Source: Dioscorea cayenensis subsp. rotundata (Eukaryota > Streptophyta > Magnoliopsida > Dioscoreales > Dioscoreaceae). From it: a DNA stretch of 64,000 bases. Both the position numbers and the translations under genes were made by a program. Of this stretch, positions 36,401-46,512 are shown piece after piece. How positions within the stretch are numbered: the stretch's first letter is position 1; each line of letters begins with the position of its first letter. Under the pieces are notes generated by a model that did not search any database, was not told the origin of the DNA, and saw only the letters and a list, made by a program, of their open reading frames with translations. Where the stretch lies: assembly GCF_009730915.1 (NCBI RefSeq), contig NC_052480.1, positions 2,480,001-2,544,000 of the forward strand, given 5' to 3'.

Positions 36401-39400
36401 TCAGACGTCCAATTAATTCATATGATTGTGAAGTTATGTTTTATAATCATCAAGCAAATTTTAGAATGAGACTTTACATGAAACAATATTTTAGGTTCTA
36501 ATAATCGTTATATCATACCAAGAAAGTAAAAGAAAAGACGATACCACTTGCTATAGCCTCTTGTGCCAACTGAGGACATATGAAGTGCACATGACAATCT
36601 ATGCCCCCAGCAGTTACAATCATGCCTTCTCCTGCGATAACTTCAGTGCTAACCTGCATTTAGATATTTAGTATCCCATAATTTTTGCACAAATTACCAT
36701 ATTCACCAAAATCTAGAGCTGATGCTGCATGTGTGGAAAAGTGATCACCCCAACAATCATATGTCTTAAAACACCATCCATGATATCAGGGTTCCCAGCC
36801 TTTCCAATAGCAATAATATTTCCTCCTTTGATCCCAATATCAGCCTTGTATATTCCTGTATAGTCAATAATTACAGCATTGGTGATAACAGTATCTATGC
36901 ATGCTGAGGTTGGACAGCCTGCTGCCTGTCCCATTCCATCACGCAAAACCTTTTCCACCTCGAGATACACATTCATCACCATAAACTGCAAAATCCCTTT
37001 CAATTTCTGCATATAATTCAGTGTCGCCAAGCTTTATCTTGTCCCCAGTAGTGGGCCCATACTTATTTGCATAGTCTTCACGTGAAACTTCTATAATTTC
37101 AAGAGGACAATGGCTGCCATCATGTCGATCGAATTCCCCAATAACACCTTCACTGCAGCAAAAATCAATTGAGTTTTATGAATAAAATCACCTAGCTCGC
37201 TATTGAAAAGCATTGGAACAATAAAACCATCCAACTAGCAGTTAAGTTCTGAGAAGCTTTCATAGGTCATAGCCATCAAACTGATCCTAAATAAGTTCAG
37301 AAAACATCTATTGAGACTAGAAAAGAACAATTGACTGTAGTAACTGAAAACTGAGTGTCTAGGCTATCTAAACCTTGCATCTGGTTCTTCTTCATTCCCA
37401 AACCCTTTAGCTTTCACATCGTCCATCACTTCATCAAGCTTGGAATAATCAACAGGGCCATCCACAATGCCATTTCCACCTCTAATAATTTTATCACCTC
37501 CAATGCTGACAAGGGTGACGTATTTGGTATCCCCTGGCTAAAAATTGGTACTTTAGTGACAGGCATTGTGCAACCGGATTCCAAATGGAAAAGTATTAGT
37601 GGCAGAGCATCCTGATAATAAAGAAGGCGTGCATGCTAATAATATGATGAAAATTATAACTAAGCAAAACATTTACAAAAACTGCTGTATGCAGAATAGA
37701 ATTTGTATTGGATAAAATCAGGAAAACAATTTACATAATATATAATATAGTGCACAATTTTATTAACCATAAAAGCAGCAAACAAAGGCTGGTTCTAAAA
37801 TGGAACTACTACCTACATTCTATCCCCTACGGCTAGAGTAAGTGGTGCTGGCCAATGAATTACCATGATATCAGCATTTTGGCTAGACATAGAAACCAAG
37901 ATATAATGTGATAATGTCATGCATAAAGCTGTTATAACAAAAACTTGATTCGTGAGGAACTACCGAGTCAAACACTTCAAATTTAATTGTGCGAAAACAT
38001 TATTTGAGATGTTATTCTAACAAAACTCAGAACTATACAGTTTTACATTTACTAACACTCAGATAGTGAGTTGAAGACCATCATAAAACTGCTCGCTAAC
38101 CATTGTAATGCATGCCCTTGCACCTGCCAACTTATTACAATAATAAAAAAATGCACAGGAATGAACGTGTAAATTTAAATAGTTCAATTGCTAAAATTTT
38201 ACATTGTTGTCATCACCGAGTGACATGTTATTGCATAAAGTTCAAGTAGACCACAGAACAAAGGCAAATATAATGCATGCCAGACAAAATACCAGTTAAT
38301 ATGAAATTAATACTATTGCACTCTGTAATAAGAGATAAATTAATTTATGAAGCAATTCAAAATGGCCATTACCTCAAATCGAGTAGCAGTCCCTGCACAT
38401 ATATTTAACCGCATACCATAAGCCTTTCTTCTATCAAAAACCAGGTAGGGGTTCACCTCAATGAAGTGATAATGGCTTCCTATCTGAAAGTTAAATTTGG
38501 TGTCAGAAACTAACCTCAATTGGAATTTGACAAATTTTAGTTGGAAAAATGCAAAGAAAACTATTTCAAACTCCAGGCCAAACCAGTCTGAGTATTCCAG
38601 ATAAAAACAGCCACACTTAAAATTTGGAAAAAGACTATGACCTCCAAGAAAATCAGAATAGTGTTTTATAAGGATCAAAATAACTCAGTATCAATAAACA
38701 TCTTTTGTGAATTACTAAGATTTAACAAGGACAAGTACAATAAGAATGATAAACAGACAGTTTGAATTGAGTCAATATGCCAATTCAGCATACAGTCTTG
38801 TTAGATGTGGAATAAAATAAAACAAATATACAATTTTCGCACTCATATGTTTCACTGAGTTTCTACTGATTATCTATGAAAGGAGATACAACAAGAAGAA
38901 TCACCTGAATAGGCCTGTCTGCCTTGTTTACAATTTTCAATCTAACAATCTTACGTCCAACATTTAGGATGATCTTCTCGTCACATCGACATATGAATTT
39001 ACCAGGAACACAATCAGCTACATCCACCACAAATTTATCAAGTGAAGGAACTGCAAAGGATTGATCAATTTCCACTTCAATATCATTCACAAAGAGATAC
39101 TCTCGTGCGCTACTTTCATAAGGTAAAGTTGATTTTAGTAACGAATGAATCAAGACATAAATTGCAGCTTCTTCCAGATTGCATCTAGTTCTACAGTGTG
39201 TCAGACATAAATTGGTAGTTTCCTTGTATGCAAACTCCAGTCAAGCATTTTATACGATATATGGCCATAATGTCTATTGTGCATAGAAAATTGTTTGACA
39301 AACAAGAAATTCACCAACTAAGTATATTGTGAATACAATGCTATTTGAAACTTGTAAAAGAAGATTAAAGAAACCCACAAAAACATATAAGATGTAGTTG

Positions 39401-40109
39401 AAAATCTACAGCATAGATATAACTAAGGGGAAAAATCATGATTATACCAAGTTATTTCAAGCAAATGACTAAATTCTAAGGTTGATTAAGTTATCTTCTT
39501 CACCGGGGAAAACTGAGCCATGTAATGCCAGCTCCAGATTGCCATTATCACATGCAATAGGATCATGTATGGTGATCAGCTTTGTTCCATCCATGAATGT
39601 ACCATTAACCTAATGCAAATGTAATGCGAGTTAGATAATATTTTTGTGAAGAAATTGAAATACTCATGCAGTAATATGAAAAATTATTTTGATCAAAACA
39701 AGAAGGAAAGATGAGACAAATGAGCCATTCTTCAAGTATGAAACTTAATTCCTCCTAAATGTGTCAATAAGACTACAAGCAAGTGTTGAATTTAGGGTGT
39801 TCAGAAGATAGTACCTGAACTCTATCTAGAAGATGTGGAACAGCTGGAAGAACTTGTCGCCTACAAAAAGTAATTAGAATGAGCTCCTGTTAACAAACTC
39901 TACACCAGTTTCTATAAGCAATAGGAAGCAAACAACGCAAGCATAAGAACAGTAATTAATAATTATAGACATATCTTAATTTGTCGGACCTTCATCAATA
40001 TAAGGTTTCACAAATGAGTCCACTGAGAACCCAAGGCACTTGACTTACCTTTTCTAACTAATCAGAAGAACCTAGAAACATTGAAGCTACAATAACCAAT
40101 AAGAGAAAA

Positions 40110-40155
<46 letters not shown>

Positions 40156-40891
40156 CAAACTAGTTTACATGACCACTGCATGAATCCAAGCAAACTTCAC
40201 AAGCTGTTAAGTCAGCCAAGAGAAGCATTGAGTAAGTTGTAGGCATGCAACACCTTAAAGAACCTAAACACATGATTGACATCCAAGATACCAACATACA
40301 AAATAAATACACCTCCCATCTAATTAATTCAGCTATTCTCTTTCCAAGTGTCTGCATTTTGTATCAATAAATGAGGGTTACATTCCAAATCAAAGTGATA
40401 TTAAGGATAACTCAATCAAAATAGCCCACCTCCCAAGAAGCTGTTTCCCAATGCACATTAACTCTGCAACAGTCTTGTCGCCATCACGAACAAACTCCAG
40501 AATCTACAAATCAATGGATGAGTAAAGGAACAACATTCTCCAAGTAAAACATTAAAGTGATCTCTCAAAATTGAACAACGTCATAGTCCAGCACACATTA
40601 AAAATATCAGTAAAAAAAAAGTTTCTGAACTCACATTGACCCACCATTATTACATTCTCAAATAACATCAAACTTAATTTCTCAAAAAATAAAAATAAAA
40701 ATAACAACAGAAATTAAAGGGCTAAAAGAACCTGAGATTACCTGAGTTGCTATAAGAGTGACAGCCTCAGTGTAATTGAGGCGTAGGCCACGAGCCAAGC
40801 GCTTCTGAGCAAGAAACCCAGCCTGGTGCAGTGCCAACTTCTCAACCTCTCTCGGGCCCAACTTCTCGACCTCTCTCGGTGTCAACCTCAT
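33425..40891 (-). CDS. Urease, 18 exons, with one apparent frameshift in exon 8
   Basis: A single-chain plant urease (urea to ammonia and carbamate; cytosolic, di-nickel, needs accessory proteins). Exons on the minus strand are 40742-40891, 40430-40503, 39815-39860, 39504-39609, 38905-39050, 38373-38483, 37374-37537, 36749-37152, 36545-36653, 36189-36328, 35619-35756, 35451-35542, 35072-35201, 34835-34993, 34373-34540, 34037-34171, 33807-33878 and 33425-33646. Phases agree throughout, and the product would be 854 aa but for one extra G at 36949-36950 after GGAAAAG. That base puts TGA in frame just before the conserved RDGMGQ. Active-site elements are present: [13 protein letters not shown], the lysine of [20 protein letters not shown] and HSEGAGGGH, with C-terminal [10 protein letters not shown]. 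The start [11 protein letters not shown] is typical, but REVEKLGP is duplicated. Intron 17 uses GC-AG. The shift may be a sequencing error; if real, the gene is dead. Confidence 0.92.
36949..36950 (-). other. Putative 1-base insertion breaking urease exon 8
   Basis: The minus strand reads GGTGGAAAAGGTTTTGCGTG here. The inverted copy at about 58,124 reads GCTGGAAAAGTTGTGCGTG, one G fewer, and stays in the urease frame ([10 protein letters not shown]). Both sides of this site are in the correct family frame, so the shift is confined to one base. Confidence 0.85.
40111..40154. repeat. (TAA)n microsatellite in urease intron 2
   Basis: About fourteen perfect AAT/TAA triplets between exons 2 and 3 of the urease gene. 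Confidence 0.97.
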
Positions 40892-40969
40892 GCTTCCAAC
40901 TTGCTCGTTGAAATGCCTGACTGGAATCAAACAATCAAGATCCAAAAAATAAGCATCCAAGAAGGAAAG

Positions 40970-41210
40970 AACAAGCAGTAGTTCTTGCTATGAAGCTAAT
41001 CATGCGAAAATTCTTGAATGAAAAAGAGGGTTTTCACTCAATGCAACCAAGATTCAAGAAAGAAAATATCCAACAAAAATGTGATTCTTGCTGTGAAGCA
41101 GATCACGCACTCAACTTGTTTGTAAAAATGCACGGATCAGAAGGGTTTCCACTCTATGTAACCAAAGTTTCAAAAAACAAGATATCCAATCAAGGAAAGA
41201 AGAACCAGTG
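40970..41210. repeat. Tandem repeats of about 110-120 bp in the urease 5' flank
   Basis: Two units start with TTCTTGCTATGAAGCTAATC (40,982) and TTCTTGCTGTGAAGCAGATC (41,085). Each continues with a GCGAAAATTCTTGAATGAA- or GTAAAAATGCACGGATCAG-like phrase, then CACTCAATGCAACCAAGATT / CACTCTATGTAACCAAAGTT. A third, partial unit, TTCTTGCTGTGAAGCTATGC, lies at 41,653. The same material is present, inverted, at 54,570-54,860 beside urease copy 2. Confidence 0.8.
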
Positions 41211-41721
41211 GTTCTTTGTAATGACTGTATCCTTCAGATCTGAATAAGAACTATGAAAAGCTAATTCAACAGAGAGTTGAACGCTCACTAGAGTCTAAAC
41301 TCCAGCCATCAACAACAACAACAACAACAACAACATAACAAATAACAAGCAAGAAAATTATAACCAGTCAACAAGCATCAAAGCACAAGAGTTCTTTCAT
41401 GAATACATGACTACAAGAGACTCCATGAACTAGTAATTGCCAAGATATAAAAGATACGAACTCTGAGGAGAACGCCAAGAAAACCCTAGACGTCCAGCTG
41501 AGCCTCCTCTGCTTCTCCCCAGAGAATCAGGGCATCTCTGCGTTCGTCTTCCATTTCCCCCCCTTGCTGTCCTCGCTTTTCCGTTTACAGCCCCCCACTG
41601 CCTCGGGATCAGTTGTCGTTGTGCAATACTAATCACGATGAGTAAATAACATTCTTGCTGTGAAGCTATGCACTCAAATATGTTTGCGAAAATGCGTGAA
41701 TGAAAAGAGGGATGGGAGGAG
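41211..41721 (-). promoter_or_regulatory. Probable urease promoter and 5' leader region
   Basis: 500 bases upstream of the urease coding start hold a GC-rich island at about 41,480-41,620, including CCCCCC runs. This is unusual in this AT-rich window and is a plausible transcription start region. A (CAA)n run lies at about 41,311-41,334. There is no decisive TATA box. The inverted urease copy lacks the counterpart of about 41,250-41,640. Confidence 0.35.
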
Positions 41722-41925
41722 CGATGAGGAAGTCATCCGCATTGGTTCTGGAACCACCAGAGAATATCATGGTTTTAACCTATCATATTTTGATACGTGT
41801 TTTATATGATATTAATTTTTTTTTCTATTGTGATTTGATTACATGTGTCAGATTTTAATAGGTTGAAACCAGGGAACATCCCTGGTTCCAGAATCAAGGG
41901 AGATGACTTCAGCGATGAGCTCACC
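41722..41925. mobile_element. Fold-back / MITE-like element with about 75-base inverted arms
   Basis: The left arm (GAAGTCATCCGCATTGGTTC, then TGGAACCA...GGTTTTAACCTATCATATTTTGATACGTG) pairs with the right arm CATGTGTCAGATTTTAATAGGTTGAAACCAGGGAACATCCCTGGTTCCAGAATC...GATGACTTC. The mismatches are scattered and the AT-rich loop is about 50 bases. A single-strand hairpin is predicted. No clean target duplication was found. A phrase similar to the outer arm (CTGAAACCAAGTGAGATGACTTCA) recurs at 48,335-48,358. Confidence 0.65.
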
Positions 41926-42599
41926 GCACCAGTAACCACTCGGGAAGCTCCGACTCGTGTCAAAGAAGAAGGCGGAGAACGGCGCAGAGGTCGGCAATTC
42001 TTTATGGAAGTCCAAGGTTGCTTGTTTATCTATTTGTTCATTCCTAATTTCCTAAATTATAATAAAAAATTTAAAATTATTTTTATACTAAAATTCAAAA
42101 AATTTAGAAATATTGCACTTATTTGTTGGGAAAAAAAGAAATGGTTAAATTGGGTTGTGTGTATATAAACAACTATATTAATTAACAACCTCTTGGTTGA
42201 TTGATAGTTGTATTTTGTGTAGGTTGTTCGAGTTCGAATTTCAGTTTATATAAAGTGATGACATAGATATGTTAAATTATTAACTCTACAAAATACACAT
42301 GTTTGTATAGACTTTGAATAAAAAAATCAATTAAAAAAAAGAAAAGAAAAAAAGAAGAATCAAACAAAAAGATATAGGAGGGCCAAAATGAAAAAATAAA
42401 AATTAAAAAATGTCATGCCACCAATTGTCACATAGGGAAACATCAAAAAGAATAATGTAGGATCCTTTTTATATAAATAAAAAATTTGAAATCCAAAATT
42501 CAAAAATTCAAAATAAAAAAGAAAAGGGTTAAAATTTTAAAAAAAATTTGAATTGAAAATTTGAAAACATAATCTCCCATCAGATGACGTGAAGTTGGC
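41926..42599. other. Intergenic, AT-rich
   Basis: Nothing coding is recognised. The start (41,926-42,020) is GC-richer, with CGACTCGTGTCAAAGAAGAA, and may be old promoter or repeat DNA. The rest is A-rich. Confidence 0.5.
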
Positions 42600-42930
42600 G
42601 ATATTGTAGAATAGAGAAAAAAAGATAGGAAAAAGAGAAGAAGAAAGAAGAAAAGAAAGAACATAGAGCTTTGGAAGAAAAAAGAAAGAAAAGAAGAAGA
42701 GGGTTCAGAGAGGTGCAAGAAAAAGTTAGGAACAAAAAAAGAGAGAGTTTTTGGGTGAAGAAAAAAAAGAAGGAAAGAGAACTAAGAAGGAGATTGAGGA
42801 AAAAAGAAAAGAGACCAGAGAGGGGAGGAGACGGCAAGAAAGGTAGAACAAGATCAAAAGAGAGAGAGGCAGTTGATAAAACACGGTGGAGGAGACGAGA
42901 AGCAGCTGATCAGTCTTGAAAAAAAAATTA
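42600..42930. repeat. Long polypurine tract
   Basis: The plus strand is almost entirely A and G for about 300 bases (GAAAAAGAGAAGAAGAAAGA-type sequence) with few pyrimidine interruptions. ORFs on either strand here give Lys/Arg/Glu- or Phe/Ser/Leu-rich low-complexity peptides and are not genes. Confidence 0.9.
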
Positions 42931-43869
42931 AGAAAGAGATACAATTTTCTCTATGCGATATAGCAAGATGTTGTTTATTGCATGGTTTTATAAAACATGA
43001 AGCATGTATGGATGATCATCATGGGTTATGAGTGCAACCTTGAGTGGGTCTAGTTCTTACATTTTTTTTTTATTGATCCATGCCATGTCATGCATTGGTT
43101 CATGAAACATTGTTAGCATGAATGCATGAAAAATCCTTACCCATGTCTCATATAGCCATCATCCGAATGTGAAATGAACCATGAATCTTGTGAGACCCGC
43201 TTCTTTCTTTTACATTCAATCAATGCCATTATTTGATCCCTCATTAGCATGCATACCATGCCACGTTTTGCTCTCTGATTCGTATGCAATACGATCTATT
43301 GTGCCTTGTACAGTGTTTGCACATTTTATTACTCTTTCCTATGTGCATACAAATGCCTTTATCCTTTCTCTCTTTGCTTGATTTGCATTCGCAAAACCTA
43401 AATCTAACTTTACACAACTCTTTCATGTATGGGAATTAAGAAAAAATGATAGGGTATAATGATAACAAAGTCTATTTTCTTTTCCCAATCAGTGGTCATT
43501 TACATAACCTATAGGTTTACCCTAAGATCTTCGAGCCTCATGTATGACAATCATAGATTTATTGGTAGAATATACGATTGAAAGTTAGAGAAAGAAGAAT
43601 ATATATATATATATATATATATAGTTCGAGGGCTGAAGTGACAAAAAAAAGGCGTAGGAAATCTGGGTTCATTTGCCAAAGTTATCAAAGATGGATTTGT
43701 TTGCAAAAAAAAAGAAAAAAAGGTGGAGAAATATGAAAAAAAAGTGAAGTTTGGAAGGATCTGAATAAATCTTGAACTTTCGTAAAAAAGAAAGGAAAAT
43801 ATAAGGGTTGATGTGAAAAAATGACATGGGATGCTATAATATGAAATCGGGAGAAAGTAATGACTTGAT

Positions 43870-44060
43870 GTGTGGGGGTATTTTTGTACTTTTCACAGGA
43901 TCCCTCTTGGAATTTTTAGTTTGAGAGGAAAAAATGAGTGATGAGTTTATTTGTGAGGGCATTTTTGTACTTTTCACATGACCTCTTCTTGGAATTTTTT
44001 TTTTAGTTTGAGAGTAAAAAAATGAGTGATGAGTTTATTTGTGAGGGGCATTTTTGGTAA
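43870..44060 (+). repeat. About 85-bp tandem repeat
   Basis: Units start at 43,870, 43,953 and 44,041 (partial) with GTG(T/A)GGGG(T/G)(C/T)ATTTTTG. The first two continue GTACTTTTCACA...CTCTTGGAATTTTTAGTTTGAGAG...AAAAATGAGTGATGAGTTTATTT. A related unit start recurs at 44,318. Confidence 0.85.
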
Positions 44061-44378
44061 AAAAAAAAATTGATAAAAAATGAAGAAAAAAAAGATAAAA
44101 AAATGAAGGGTGAGAGAGAGAAAAAAAAAGAAGAGGGGGAAAGGGGAAAAATAAAGGATGAGTAAAAAAAAGAAGAAGAAGAAAAAAAATGAAGGGTAAG
44201 TAAAAAGAGAAGAGAGGGAAAAAATGAAGGATGAAAAAAAAAGAAGAAAAATGAAGAAAGATGAAGGAAAAAAAATATATGGAGGATGGGTAAAAAAAAT
44301 GATGGATGAATTTATTAGTGTGGGGGTATTTTGGTAATTTTTTTGCAGGACCTCCTCTTGAAAGATCCTATGAGCATT

Positions 44379-44560
44379 TCTCTAACTCCATCTTGAGATC
44401 TTGACACTTTTCAGGTAAGGAGAAATTCTCATAAAATTTTTCTAACTCCACCTTGAGGTCTAGACACTCTTGGGGTAAGGAGAAATTCTCATAAAATTTC
44501 TCTAACTCCACCTTGAGATCGTTGAGGTCTTTTGACACTCACTGGGGTGAAGATTAAATT
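44379..44560 (+). repeat. 60-bp tandem repeat, about three units
   Basis: Units begin near 44,379, 44,439 and 44,499 with TTCTCTAACTCCA(T/C)CTTGAG. The first two end GGTAAGGAGAAATTCTCATAAAAT. Non-coding. Confidence 0.9.
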
Positions 44561-45420
44561 TTTTTTTTTTAAGAAAATCTCTCTTCAAACTCACTTTGAG
44601 GTCTTTTGACACTCATTGGAGTAAAAGAAATATGTGGAATGAAAAGAAGAGTAAATGAAAAAAAAAATCTTTTCTTGAAGTGAAAGAAGGGTAAAAAAAA
44701 TGAAAATTTCACAAAAAAAAAATCTCTCGTCAATACTCATTAAAAAAGTGTTTACAAAGATTTTCTTGAAGCCCATTGTGAGGTCTCTTTCGCAAAAATG
44801 AATCAGAGAACTCAATTGGTGACTTAACTAACGGAAATCAAGTTCATAATTACAGCTTGAGATCCATTTTTAAAGCAAGTCAAAATTGTCAAGTTAATAA
44901 CCAAATTATGTCGAAGGTCACGACTTAAAGATCTAATGATCAAGGCTCAGAAGCATTGAAGATTCAAGACCTAAATGTCTCATGTAAGTGACAAATACAA
45001 CTCTGAAGTTTTAAGGCACCAAAAAGTCATAGACTTAAGGAGTTTTACAAGTCAAAGATCTGAAGTTTTTTTTAAGTACAAAGAGCCAAAGTTTTCAGCG
45101 ATACAAGAAGCAAGAATGACCAAGCAGACAACTCACAAATGCAGAGTGCCTGCAGCTTGAGAGTCATGCAATGTGTCAAGATGCAATCACACATAAAAAA
45201 AATCGAAGATGAAACAGTAACTGAACTAAAGGGTTTTCCGACATGCTTTTAGCAAAAGAGTCAAGTGCGTCATCCAAGTCAAAAAAAAAAAGTTTGAAGA
45301 ACATGATAAAAAATAGCTCTCTTAATACTTTTGTATTCTCGCTCATTATCATATGTTCATATGTTCTTTGAAGTTAATAAAAAAATTAATTTTATGTTTG
45401 CTCAATCGTTTCTCATTCAT

Positions 45421-46512
45421 ACTTGTTTTCTTAATCGGAGGTTCATGTGACATTGTCTGGGGTAATTAATATTAGAGGCTTGCCCCTAATAGAAGTCATG
45501 AACCTGCAATCACCTAAAAATATGAAAATAATTAAAATTTGATTTGTGATCCATGCTTTTTTTAATCGGTCAACCCTAATTAAAGGTCGTGTGAAAAGGA
45601 AGGAGCCCACAACACATATTTGGTAGTTCCTTGTACATGTTTTGTAAAAAAAAATAATAATAAACAATTATATTATATATTTTTACATAAGTATTTTTTT
45701 TCTCAAAATTGATTTAAATTTTAATTAAATATTTTCTTCACTGAAGTACTCATAAGTCCTTGCTATGTTGAATGTGATCAATAAAAGCTTTGAAAAAATC
45801 AAAGCCTTTTTGACACCATTTCAAATTTTATTGTGACCATTTAGTCCCTGGAATTAATTATTTTTAATAAAATTACATTTTAACCCTTATCATTTTTTTC
45901 ATTTCATATTCTAGTCCTCATCACCTCTGTCACCACTTGCTATCAATCTCCTTCTCCAACGATCTTCCTGCCTCTCTCTTGAACTTGGCCAAGCTCAAGA
46001 AGAAGCTCAATCCTCACAACAATTCACTCTTTGGTAAGCTTCCTAAAAGTATTTGAATCATGGAAAAACTCAGTGAATTGAATCTTTGAGCTTGATGGAC
46101 TTCTGGTGATTCTCAAATAAAATCAAGGTTTCTCGTGATGCCCATGGCAGGGAGAAAGAAAAGGGAAGGATCACGTTTTCACTAGTTCTCACCATAGTTT
46201 TGAGAACTTTATACAACGATGAAGGACAGGACTGTAGGGAAAGATAAGAAAGGAAAATAGATGATGGAGGGTCAGAAGCTACTAGAATCATACACCACTA
46301 GGGAAGAAGAGCCGCTTAGGGGGTAAGTGATATCACTTCCTCCAAAATGAATGCCTTTGTCGCAACATTGTCTATTTGATTGAAACTCTAGAGAAGAGAA
46401 CCAAAGATGGTCAATGGATCGAAACCCAAAAAAAGAGAACCAAAGAAAAGTTGCATATATATATAGAGAAAGAGATGTTCACCTTGCCTAGTTCCAAAAG
46501 CAGGGTATTCTC
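45421..46512. other. Intergenic / LTR-like sequence
   Basis: A phrase of about 90 bases at 45,765-45,850 (GATCAATAAAAGCTTTGAAA, then AAATCAAAGCC) is repeated in diverged form at 48,607-48,700. 45,840-46,330 resembles plant LTR leader sequence (TTTAGTCCCTGGAATTAATT, TAACCCTTATCATTTTTTTC). No coding sequence is seen; ORFs at 45443-45667 and 46070-46291 are unrecognised. Confidence 0.4.

Larger units (their letters stand above)
42931..45420. mobile_element. Unclassified repeat-derived block
   Basis: Contains a TA microsatellite (about 43,600-43,621), two tandem-repeat arrays (43,870-44,060 and 44,379-44,560) and A/G-rich tracts (44,060-44,310). A segment at 44,820-45,300 is built of recurring short GGTC...AAGTC...GATC-like phrases. 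No transposase or polymerase motif is seen. This patchwork is typical of the non-coding internal part of large plant LTR elements, but I cannot prove it. Confidence 0.35.

Noticed and set aside
36749-37152. Explaining the urease exon 8 frame change by an extra intron
   Set aside because: The conserved protein continues directly across the site with only one base too many; no acceptor lies close enough and the inverted copy reads straight through.
42580-42944. Several ORFs on both strands (72-85 aa)
   Set aside because: They arise from the polypurine/polypyrimidine tract and encode only Lys/Arg/Glu- or Phe/Ser/Leu-rich low-complexity peptides.
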